Shown here piece by piece: positions 39,731 through 51,900 of a stretch of 64,000 nucleotides of DNA (the stretch's first letter is position 1; the number at the start of each line of letters is the position of its first letter). Origin of the DNA: Halichondria panicea (lineage: Eukaryota > Porifera > Demospongiae > Suberitida > Halichondriidae); the NCBI RefSeq assembly GCF_963675165.1, contig NC_087388.1, positions 5,027,047 to 5,091,046 on the forward strand, written 5' to 3'. The notes under the pieces are model-generated. The model was not told the origin of the DNA. It saw only the letters and a program-made list of their open reading frames with translations, and searched no databases. The position numbers and the translations under genes were made by a program.

Positions 39731-41011
39731 ATTGATTCATTAATCCATACGTTAGGCCTCTTGCGATATTGTGTGGCCACTCAGTTAATATATTTTTCTA
39801 ATGATACGGCTTCTACCACTATAGGCATAAAAGAGTGGTTTGCTCCGCATATTTCAGAACATTGACCATAAAATATTCCCGGTCTTTTAACAAAAAAACT
39901 TGTGTGATTTAAACGCCCTGGCACTGCATCAATTTTTACAGATAAACTAGGAACCGCAAAGGAATGTAAAACATCCGCCCCCACTGCCTCAAACCCCAAG
40001 TGATGATGCCTTGTAAATTAATAAACACACAAGTAAAAACGAACTTCCAATTAGCACATGTGCACCGTGCACCCCAGTTGTCATAAAGAAAGTTGATCCA
40101 TAAACAGAGTCCGAAATAGTGAAAGGAGCCTCAAAATACTCCATGGCTTGCAAGGCAGTAAATATTATCCCTAATGTTACTGAAGACTTTGCAGCTGACA
40201 ACTGAATATGTTTTATGCTTGTGATAGAGCTAGCAGTAGCTATAGTGCATGCACAATGATTGTATTATGTGCATTATGTGCAACACATGATCCTTATACC
40301 TGGCCTTGCATTTGACCACAATTATGCTGCTAAACAGGAAGTGGCCCCATCTGATGTTAACTGCATTTAAATGCATGCCTTTAAATGCTATTTAAAGCTA
40401 AACTTACTATAGCTTCTTTTCTTTTTCCGCTAATGATCCCGTGATGAGCTCAAGTTACTGTTGCCCCTGAGCTTACTAAAATCGCAGTGTTTAATAGCGG
40501 GATTGAGAAAGGGTCTAAGGGCTCTATTCCCCTAGGCTGTCAAACTGCTCCTATTTCGATGATTGGTACTAAACTACTAGTATGAAAAAAAGCCCAAAAG
40601 AAAGAAAAGAATAAACATACCTCAGATACTATAAACAAAAGCATTCCATATTTTAATCCTTGTTTTACTATAAGCGTATGATGGCCTTGATAAGTTGCCT
40701 CCCTAATTACATCACGCCATCAAATCACCATTGAAAGGACAATTGTTATTAATCCAAGAATTAATCCCCAAGTCTGGCTATAATGAAAATACATTACGCC
40801 GCCCACTGTAGTAAAGAATGCGCCACAGGCACCGATATACGGCCACAGGCTCAGCTCTACTAAATGATAAGGATGATATGTTGGTTGCGTCATTGATTAA
40901 TTGTTATAAACCCAGTAGGACTTGAACCTACAACCTCTTACTTAGAAGGTAAATGCTCTACCAATTGAGCTATGCGTTTACGAATTTATATTGCTATTCG
41001 ACCATTAGGTC
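39731..41011 (-). pseudogene. Nuclear mitochondrial insertion (NUMT): trnR, cox3 and part of cox2, rearranged
   Basis: The minus strand reads trnR(UCU) at 40907-40980; cox3 from its ATG at 40893 (MTQPTYHPYHLVELSLWPYI) to about 40394; a non-mitochondrial insert of about 210 bp; cox3 again at about 40181-40000 ([31 protein letters not shown]); then, fused at a GFEA/GADVLH junction, the cox2 C-terminus at about 39985-39740 ([32 protein letters not shown]). TGA codes Trp several times, as in the sponge mitochondrial code. Inversion of the usual order, internal deletion and the insert show that it is not a functional copy. Confidence 0.93.
40907..40980 (-). tRNA. trnR: Mitochondrial-type tRNA-Arg(UCU) within the NUMT
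   Basis: A 74-nt cloverleaf can be drawn: D stem GCTC/GAGC, anticodon loop CTTCTAA (anticodon TCT), T stem GTAGG/CCTAC, acceptor TAAACGC with GGGTTTA and one mismatch. The position just before cox3 is the common demosponge mitochondrial order. It lies in nuclear DNA and is presumably not expressed. Confidence 0.8.
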
Positions 41012-41499
41012 AACTCTGTAATCAATGGACAATTATAATCAGCTTATTATCAAAGTTATGTGAAAAAAAATCTCAGTATAAAATTATAATAAAGCAGTGG
41101 CCTTTGTGTCGCACCTATGTGTAACATGAGGAGCTGCATGTGAAGTGGGCATGATGCATGCATAAAGACCGCGGGATGAAGAGCTGATATGCTTTTATCA
41201 TTAATTCTTAGGATCTGATAATAAATTAGCTATAATTATTATAGCTAGTACATGTATATGCTTTGTGCATTCTTAATTATATTGCATGAGAGGGCATAGG
41301 GGTGAAGCTATAATTATTATAATCTTAATTTTCATCTGAAAGGTAAATGATATCACTAGCTATAACTCGTTATAATACATATGAAAGATAAATACATCAC
41401 TATAGTTATAACTCGATAATTATAAAAGATAGCATACACCCCGCCCTCAATTAACACTTTTTTTATTATACTAGTTATATAGCCATGCAGGAGCCTATA

Positions 41500-41722
41500 G
41501 CAGTTTCATATGAACTTGTATTGCAGTATGTTGTGGATTGATAACGTTAAATGTGGAGGAGTTGTTCAATATGCATGCTTCACTTGTGATCTGATCTTGG
41601 AATGCATGCAGGCTGCAGTGGAGTCACTGTAACTCACGCACACACATACACCCCCCTCTACACATATGTACACACACACACACGCACACACGCACGCACG
41701 CACGCACGCACACACACACGCA

Positions 41723-41772
<50 letters not shown>

Positions 41773-42150
41773 CCACATGCACACACACACAGGTGGATAG
41801 CCAACTTTGTAGCGTGGCTGTGCATTCTCCTGCTGCCCTTCACAGCGTGCATCCCTGCCATAATACCTCTGACTGATATATATACTACTCAAGGTTGTCC
41901 AATGGCCAGGCACTTGTGGACAATACATCCGTGAGGGAAGGCTGGTTGCTAAAGAACCTGGATCTGCATGCAGATAATTTTATATAATTTTTGCTTTGTG
42001 CATTCTTCTGTTTATAATTATAATGCATGAGGGGCGAAAAAATGGGTGAAGCTAGCTATCATAATTTAATTTAAAGATAAAATTATTAGCTATAACTATA
42101 GCAATAGGCTATTACTTATACCCCATCACCAATTAGCATTTCTTATCAAG
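41500..42150 (+). repeat. Fourth unit of the exon-2 array, frameshifted
   Basis: It has the upstream block (CTTGGAATGCATGCAGGCTG), a long CA/CGCA tract (41638-41790) and an exon-2 copy at 41793-41953 ([20 protein letters not shown]). A two-base insertion at TGATATATATACTACTC shifts the tail frame. The downstream block (GATGAGGGGCG, AAAGATAAA) also matches the other units. Confidence 0.78.
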
Positions 42151-42508
42151 TCATTATACGATAGACTCGGTGTCAACATCACTCATCACTTTAGTAATCA
42201 GCAAACACACATATACACACCCTGTGAAGCAGTGATGCTTATAATAGAGAAAGACAATTAATGATTAGTGACTTGATTGCACTGAAACAAGGAGCTGGGG
42301 GGGGTTTGTGTGCGACAAAGGAGAATAAAAAGATGAAACTAAAGACACAGCAGTGAAAGTATTGCCAGAAATAGTGTAAAATGAAAATGATAAAGCTTTT
42401 GATGGAAATTTGAACACACAAATAATAGTTATTATAATTATAGCGACTGTAATTATATACACCTGTAGAAGCAGTATAGTATGCAGTTTGAAAGAGTGTA
42501 ACGTATTT

Positions 42509-45500
42509 CTATGTTTGTGCCGTTTGTATGGATCTTGGGTGACCGTTGAAATCGTTTCCAGTTTGTAACTTTGACCATTGGTCTCCGAGAGCTTTTGCAA
42601 AATGATCCTCAACCGATGCAGGTGTCATCATTACATCATCGTTATCTTCTGCCCCTGGGGAAATTGAGTCTAACGAGGTCCGTCTCTGTGGGGGGTCTAG
42701 AGGGGGTATCTTTGTTCGGGAGGCGCGGTTAGTCTTGGTTAGCAGTGGGGGTGTGGCCGTGAGGGGAGGTGGTGAACCTGCAAATATGAAACAGGCGATT
42801 AATTATACATTTAATTAGTTGTTATGTTGATGATCTTTACCAAACAGCACATTCAGTACACATAATTATGCGGACCAGTTAGTGCACGCAATACACTCTT
42901 TTTAAGTTGATGATCTTTACCAAACAGACAATTTAGTATAAGAGGAGAAAAAAGGCCAAACTTCAGCGAGAATTTGTACGCATGACTGTATTAGTATTAG
43001 TTGCTTATGTGTCATTATAAGAACACTTTAAATTACTTTCAGACTCACTATTTTGCATGGCCATGGTGATGATTGGGGAGGCCCCTGTCGTTTGAGCCAT
43101 GTTGATTAGAGGGGGCGCGAATGAGGGGGACTTCTGCCCCGGGGATAGTATGATGTAGCCGGGACCCCCTGAGGTACTTGGGAACGTGAAGCCAGAACTG
43201 AGAAGATTAATACCGGGCTGTACACCACCTGAATGGGCAGATAGAGAGGGGGATAGTGATATAAGCACATAGACAAAAGAATGGACAGATAGAGAGGGGG
43301 ATAGTGATATAAGCACATAGACAAAGGAATGGACAGATAGAGAGGGGGATAGTGATATAAGCACATAGACAAAGGAATGGACAGATAGAGAGGGGGATAG
43401 TGATATAAGCACATAGACAAAGGAATGGACAGATAGAGAGGGGGATAGTGACATAGACAAAGGATAGTGTATTTCAGCACGTAATTATATAGACAATAAC
43501 ATGTGCAGATAAAGGTGATGGCAATTATCACAGCTTTTTACATAGTAAGATAGATTTAATTTGCATGCATAGATTATCGTAATTATGGGTTTAACTTAGC
43601 TCTATATACCTGTTTGCAATTGCTGTAAGGCCGAGAGGTCATTTGGGTTGATAAGAACGACAGGTTGTTGTTGCACGACCGGCGGTGCTGACAGGAACAC
43701 GATCTGGTTACCACTGGTTACACCTGCATAAAAGTAATTATTATAGGGGTAGATACATGTAAATCAACCAACACCAATTGATCATCAACCACGGTATTTC
43801 AATACTCATTATCAAGACACTCAAATATGTCTATAATTAGAGTATACATGCAGTTTGTACTAGATCTGTACTTTGTTATAATAATTATAATTAACTCAAT
43901 TAATGAGATTAGTAGGAGTAAGCTATCCCATAGACTATACACTGCATAAGCACACTCCAAAGTTTAACATTAACTCGAGCCACGCCATGGCGACTCGGGA
44001 TTATAGTAGTCGGCCAGTCTGTCTGTCGTTCTGTGTATTCTGAGTCTACTCACCTGGCTGCGATAGCGCTGTGTTTGTACCAGTGGATAGCCTCAACACA
44101 ACAAGGTAGTAGTTTTAAATTTGGCATGTCAAAGCTTCGTTGTCGAATAAAAGTGAGCAAAAGCTAAGAAGGCAGCTTTGACTCGAGGCTGTGGGGCTAC
44201 ACTAAACCTAAAATTAACGCCGAGGGTTTGAACTTGAAAACCACGAATATTTTCCCCCACAAAAATTACACGCTATACGGTATACTGACACTAACATAAC
44301 TACGGGCAATGCATATCTGTTTCCTATAATGATACCTGTCATCATCTGTGACGTGTTGGGGTCCATCATTGGGACCATCATAGGGGGAAATCCCTGACCA
44401 CCGACCAGCTGAGAATTGGAGAGAAGGGTGCTCGTCACCGCTGGGGTCGGCTGGGTCGTCGTCGCGGTAACCAGTGTAGACGAAGCTGCTGCAATGGAAA
44501 AGAGAGCCTATAATTATATAGGCAAAATAATTATTATAGTCACACAAGCAGCATTTTTTTTAAACTGATGTGCATGCTACATTTGCATAATGCTTCTACA
44601 GGTTTGAAGTCGATTTCATTTGAGGTACTAGCTGTAACCATGGAAATTGAAAATATAACAAAACATTCATTTAGAGGCTCTCAGTTTGATGCAGTGGTTA
44701 ATGTGAGGAATGCACACCTGAAGCCAAGCTAATTAATTAATTAACAATTTCATAAGAGATTCTGTTGAAAACTATAAAAAGAAGCACGACTTAATAAACT
44801 GGGAAAGAATATACCACGCAGTTGCTGATGCAGCACATGTACACGCGGTCTGCAAGCGTACAATAAGTGCTGCAAATAATCAGGAAATCCTTATAATAAT
44901 AGCGTACTCTAGCTGAGCTAGTTAGAGATCGCTAACACCCGGTTTCAGTTAGTTAAGAGTGGTGTGTGATCTTAGCTCCTTATGCAAGCTGCCATTACCA
45001 TAACATCACCAACACACAGTTTATATAGCACCTGACAACCAGCCACAATCAAACCACCTCCTCTAATACAACTTCTATAATCACAGCGTGTTGATATGGT
45101 AACAATAACATGACAGTTCAACTAAGATTCAATTTTTAGCAGCTGGATAATCAAGTTTTGAAAAACAGGTCAAATCTTCCAATTACACAACAGAATAGGT
45201 CATTATAATGATCCACCTTACCTTTGTTGATTGCTTTGGTTTGAGGATTTAATTGAGCTCCACTGGGGTTAAGCACTCGTAGAGCTCCGCCGATATTTCC
45301 TGTTCCCATGGTAACAAGCGGTGTAACTTGAGTTCCGTCTTTCGAAACATACACAACATTTGGATGAGGTTTCGGCAAACATTGACCCTGAATTGACCTT
45401 TGAGCTTGTGTCGGTAATGAGGCAAGTTGATTTTTTGTTAAGTCTATAATCTGTAAGCCCTTCGATGAAATGTTTTGATTCAGTGATACCAAGTTTGGTA

Positions 45501-45986
45501 TCTGGGTAATTAAATTTGGATTTATCTTCGTGTAACCCTGTTGCTGATGGACGTGGTTCTGTCGGTGCTGTTTTTGCTGCTCTTGAAGGAAGGACAAACT
45601 CTGCTGGGCCATAAACTGTTGAACAAGTTGAGGGGTCAGTGCTGGCGATAAAATCGTACCCCCTGAGTCTGAATTCACAATTCCCCCTGACGGAATAGTC
45701 AACATAGGGAGCGTATGAACTGAAGTGCTAACAGGAGAGCCGCCACTGGGGGGCGAAAATCTCTGCAAGTTTCGAGGGGTTGAAACACTCGTTGAACTGG
45801 TTTTAGAAACTGGTCTGACGGGTACGGGTAGGTTAGTTTGAAGTCCGTTGGCTAGTGTGGTGGTGGGTGACTGCCTCGAGGAGTGGTCGAGAGGTGAGGT
45901 CGCATGGTTGTTAAGGGCGACGACGATTCGATGTGATTCGTGTTCGTGCGTGGGCGTGGAGCCTGTCGGTGATGTTGTGACTCGTG

Positions 45987-46026
<40 letters not shown>

Positions 46027-48837
46027 GTGGGGGTTATTGACAGGTCTTGTAGCATCAAATGAATGTTTTACTATTATTGATGCAGCTAATGTTTGTACAA
46101 TCTCAGCGACTAGACTACCTTTGTACCACTTACATGTTTCTCTGTGGGCTGATGAGAATGTGATGATTGTGAGTGTGTGGTGTGGGTGTGTGAGGGTGTG
46201 AGTGGTGGTGCTCCACTCTTGGCTTGGGCCAAACTGCGTTGAAAGTGAGCCTCAATCTCATCTATAAAAAGAGAAGGAGAAAGAATAATTATCACAAAAG
46301 TATACCTACAGTCATGTAGATTATTCTCTCATTACATGTATGCCATCCTAAAATTATCTAGAAAAATGCAATGTATTAGAGCTAGGAAACTATCAGTTTA
46401 CTTCCACAAAGCCAGACAACTAGGCATGCACTCACTCAAGCAGAGGCATTGCTAACTGACTGTATCATTGGGTAGGTCCATTCCACAATACATTCTTTCC
46501 AATAAACGAGTAAATTATTGTTGAGAATTGGTTGACCTTGAGATTCATACCTTGCACTGTGTTTGAGTTTGCACTGACGTCCATCTCATTTTCACTGGGA
46601 GCTCTGCAGGGACAGGGACAGGGGGGGGGCACATGTCAGTATAATTTCCAGAATTTTCTAAGTGGGTGGTTATTTTTGGTTGTCTATAGATGGTTAGTAC
46701 CAACCACCATGCACCGACCAGTGTGGGCACATCCCTGACACTTATAAACATGCAACCCTGTATATAGATACAGTTACAATTATAGCTATCACTATGAATG
46801 GTACATTTAGCACCAACTTAACCGGCCCCTAGCTATATGAGCTATTACACACGAGGTGTACACATACATTATGTATACACAGAAGCAGATGTACAACGTA
46901 CACACTCGACTGTACTTGACCCCAAGGAGACTACGCCACCTTACTAGGTAAGGTAGAGCCACACTACACAAACCCATTGTACCCCCCCACACCCAATCAC
47001 TTAGACAGTCGAACACTTGCGTACTAGCATAAATTATTCCCTAATAAGAACAAATGGCTAAGGCAATTTGCACAAGTACTGTATACCTACTATAATTATA
47101 AGCAGACGATGAATTAATTATTGCAAACTTGACAATGCACTGCTAGCAGTTGTGCATTAGACATTATCAGGAGCTAGTGCCTTGATATGATGCAAGCCAC
47201 ATGCAGTTTGCAACCTATACTACAGCTAGTCAGTGATATACACGAATTTTCGAAGTAGTGGCTGTTTTCAATTTGGTCTAGGGGTGGCTATTTTTGGTTG
47301 TTATTTTGGGGGGCTAGAGGCGGTTAGTGACCACCTCCGACCAGTGTGAGCACATCCCTAAACAGACTACTATAGTGGTTTCTTCATTTTTTCGCTGAAT
47401 TGTTGAATGAACATGCAGTGACCACCTCCGACCAGTGTGAGCACATCCCTAAACAGACTACTATAGTGGTTTCTTCATTTTTTCGCTGAATTGTTGAATG
47501 AACATGCAGTGACCACCTCCGACCAGTGTGAGCACATCCCTAAACAGACTACTATAGTGGTTTATTCATTTTTTCGCTGAATTGTTGAATGAACATGCAG
47601 ACACAACTTGACAATACCTTGTGTAGACAGTGTGTACAGTACACTAGGGACTGAACACAATCTCACGGTACCACGCATTACATTCTGTTGAAGACACACC
47701 TAATAATGGGCCAAGTGAAGTAATCAACTGAAAATTTCACTAATACCCATAAAGAGTAAAGTGAGGTAGCCACACCTGTGAGGCAAACACAAATAAAAGT
47801 GGCTGAAAATTGCATTCCAATGATTTATTGAATGCCTCACTTCACGATAAGCCAAAGTGCCCAATTAATATGACAGCACTAGCTACATTGTCTTGATAAT
47901 CATATTATTAGTTAAAGCACTTTAGACTTTTTGTGAGGACACGCTAGTACTCGAGACTACATGTACCATGAAACTCAGGATAATGATGGAGATTCCATAG
48001 CATGTGCTTCAACCTGTGGGTGCAGTCCACCTATCACAGCCACTGCCTAAGGGCAACAGCTGTAGGTAGGTTTCACTGTACAGCAATTTCACCATCATCG
48101 ATTATAAAAGTACTTCAAAGCAACAATGAGAAACACACGTACATGTTTAATGCATGACTGCAATGTCTATAGAAATCACGTTCCCTGCGTAATGTTAAAA
48201 GTGCAAGTGTGCCAATAATAATATTAATCCAATCTTTCCTACACAGTAGACAATTTGATGAGGGAATATTGGCGCAGTACATGCACACCTACAAGTATAT
48301 GCAAACCAAATCAAACAACATTTTCGTCTCTGTGCAACCATAGAGAGGACTATCCCGAGCTGATATAACTCCCTTACAAGGTAGTGAAGTGTACCACAGT
48401 GCGTGTGTGTGTGTGTGGGGGGGGGGAGAGTAATCCACCAACATCAGATGGCCACAATTAAACCACTACAAACACACCCAAAGGAAGCCATTGCTGAGCT
48501 AGTAAACAAAGTAAATGCAAAAAGCTATAGCCCCTATTAACAAAGAGCTCAAATTACTTTATACACACGCACACAGCGTGTGATGTGCCCAGCATTTCCG
48601 TAAGTGGCCGGCAATTTAGATCAACTATAGACCTAAGATCTAGAGGGGGTTATTTTTGTCTGGAGGTGGTTATTATAGTACCAACCACCACCGACCAGTG
48701 TGGGCACATCCCTACACACACACACACACACAGGCCCACAACACACACACACACATACACACAGGCCCACACACACACACACACAGGCCCGCCCACACAC
48801 ACACACAGGCCCACACACACACACACACACACATAGG

Positions 48838-48871
<34 letters not shown>

Positions 48872-48902
48872 CCCACACACACACACACACACACAGGCCC
48901 AC

Positions 48903-48954
<52 letters not shown>

Positions 48955-51900
48955 CCCACAACACATGCAATGCTCAGGGCACTGTACATATACGAGACCA
49001 CGGATCACACACACACACCTGGCTTAGCACTGACTCGCTACACACACTAGTAGCTGCCCTGCTGGGATGTGACTTCATTACTTCCAAGGCTATCAAAACC
49101 GTCACTTAAGAAATATGATATCAAAACAACAGAGATGCCAAGCAGCAACTTACATTGTATATAATTATAGAACAACGTAATTTTAGAAGCTAAATTTGTT
49201 AGCCTACCAAATTAATTGATCCTAATTTTCAATCTAGAACCCTAATTAAAACAATTACATTAAGAACGGAAGTTGCTAGTTCGTATTACTCATTTTATGT
49301 GGCAATTTGCTAATCAGCAAGCCTATCGTCTGTCAAGTTCAGCACAAACTGGTAATCCGAGCCACTCGTTGCCAAGCAACAGAGACGACACCAATCAAAA
49401 CACAGACAGACTCAGTAAGCATTTCACCACATGCACGCACATTAATTTTATAAATATTACATAATTATAATTATCAATCCCTTATTTCAACCTTGCCCTA
49501 CCCCCCTATCCCCCTACCCCCCATCCCCTACCCCCCTATCCCCCTATCCCCCTACCCCCCATCCCCCTATCCCCCCATCCCCTACCCCCCTATCCCCCTA
49601 TCCCCTACCACCCTACCCCCCTATCCCCTACCACCCTATCCCCTACCACCCTACCACCCTACCCCCTTATCCCCCTATCCCCCATGTACATGACATGATT
49701 ACTGAAACCCCATAAAAACAAGCTATATAATTATAGTTTCCTTGTGAAAATAAACAGCAACAAAAGCACCTGGCTGTTATTATCTGGAGGTTATGACCAG
49801 CTTCCTCGTATACACAGCACTCTAAATAACCAAGCAATAGAAATCTCACAACGGCATCTAAAACGTGGCCTCAATACAACTATACAAACAACGTCTTGTA
49901 TTGTGCGTACATTAACAAAGTTCTGAGCTGCTTTGATACACCGTATTATTTTAGCCGGTAATTTTCGAGGTGGTAAAACATCGGTGGTTGAGCAGTGTTT
50001 ATCATTCGTGGGTAATATTTTTGTGGTTGCTGCTTGCACTGCAGGTAAAGGTAGGCAAGGTCGCTTGCGCTGCTTCAATATAGCAACAATTCCAGTGTTA
50101 TCGGAGACAGGATATAATTTAAAGGGTATTTAAGTTTTAACAAAAGGAGTCTCTCGGAATCAAAGGGAGTTACTTTCACGCCGCCCACACACTCACTGTA
50201 GTGATGTCATGGGAATGGCATCACCACACACACCACAGACCAAACACACTGGGAATTGCCAAACCACATTCACAGCACATTCACAGCACATGACATCACA
50301 TGATTATACTCGCAGGCAATCATTACTGTAACAGGAGGGAGAGTCCGATCACATAGCTACCTATATCCAATCATACCTACACAGCTAGTCTAGACCCTAT
50401 AATAATGCAGGCATCAAAACTCGGCTGATTCAATCGTAAAGGTTTTTCGGCTACGATAATTATTAGTTTGATTGTTGTTATGAGCGGCTGGTATTATTAG
50501 CTAACTGCTGCCAGCCTAATTATAAGTCAATTATATGCTATAATTATATTACCCAAGTATGCTGTAACAGCCTAGCTATCTGTGAGCTAACAATGTTTAT
50601 ATGATGAATTAATTATTCGCAAACTTGACAAATGCACTGCTAGCAGTTGTGCATTAGACATTATCAGGAGCTAGTGCCTTGATATGATGCAAGCTACATG
50701 CAGTTTGCAATCTATACTACAGCTAGTCAGTGATATACCCGAATTTTCGAAGTAGTGGCTGTTTTCAATCTGGTCTAGGGGTGGTTATTTTTGGTTGTCA
50801 TAACAACAATCTCCATGGACTTGCATACACAAGAATAAAAAAAACATTTCCCAATAATCATGATCGTTGATAATCACGTAACAAACTTGCGAACTGTCTC
50901 GTACCAATTAATTTTCTGAGCATGTGTGTTGTGAAAGCTGGGTGTAATGAAAACACAGATTTGACCCCAACCACGATTGATCTATTGTGTTGCTAAATGG
51001 CAGATCAACAACTACAAAACAGAATTGCCATATTGAAACGTGTCTGGTGAGAAACGAGTCTAAAAGACAAAGAAAATTACTTTGTCTGAAAAAAAAACTG
51101 GTGGCAACAAATGCAATACAGTGAGACAGAGTTATGACAACAGGTCTATTCAACAAGGGACTCATTGAAAGTGCTGATTCCTCAATGGAATTGGTGATAG
51201 ACTATCAGGAATTAGTGGATTAGCGACTTAGAACAACACAATCAAATGGCAAATATCTTCACATAAGATCAATTGTCCAGTTATGTATTTTCAATAATAG
51301 CAGAAAAATTAATGTTCACACTCTACACGATGACACACACGTGTTATAATTATTATTTATAAAATAAACAACATTCTCAGATATTGGCCCGGGGGTTATA
51401 ATTGAAACATGGAATGCCAAACATCCCTAATAGGTGGCAACGCATTTTACAGCTATTTGCACTTAATGGGTGCATCTATTGTGAGGACTAATGGCACACA
51501 CCTGCCACCATAGCTTAGCTTATTGAAAGGTTCAACTATAAACAATGGAAGTAAAACTTCATTAATATCCTAGCTTGATTTGCATGCCTTAATTAAGCGG
51601 CTGAAAATAAAAAAAAGTATTTATAGAGTGTAAAACAACACAGGTTTGTTGCTTTAACAGATGGGTTGTCCAAATACAAACATACCAGACATTGTGACAA
51701 GAGAGGCGGCAATGGACAGCTACTCGAGTGTTGACAAGCCATAGCTCACAAACATGTACGGAATGCAAAGCTTTAGTATATCAACATCTAATGAGAATGT
51801 CTACACGATTGTGTATACTGTGTCAGTGGGGTTAATGAAACTTGTTTTTATAATTATAGTGATCATCTAATTAGACAGTTGTACCTAATAACAGCATTTT

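Noticed and set aside
39731-41011. Mitochondrial contamination or a true mitochondrial contig
   Set aside because: Both edges run into a nuclear repeat unit also present three more times nearby, and the gene order is broken.
43240-43465. CRISPR-like regular repeat
   Set aside because: Direct head-to-tail units without spacers, inside an animal gene intron.
43005-43531. Ser/Leu-rich repeat protein on the minus strand
   Set aside because: It comes from the 48-bp intronic tandem repeat, which stays open because its length is a multiple of three; only 43049-43228 is exonic.
48585-49050. Several overlapping open frames on both strands
   Set aside because: Products of the CA/GGCCCA microsatellite.
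49490-49688. Interstitial telomere
   Set aside because: The units are CCCCCTA/CCCTACC of irregular length, not CCCTAA.
49493-49693. Pro/Tyr-rich protein
   Set aside because: Translation of the CCCCCTA minisatellite.
49791-50133. Opposed 60-95-codon frames in VGLL4 intron 1
   Set aside because: No motif, splice logic or family resemblance; overlapping frames on both strands indicate chance.
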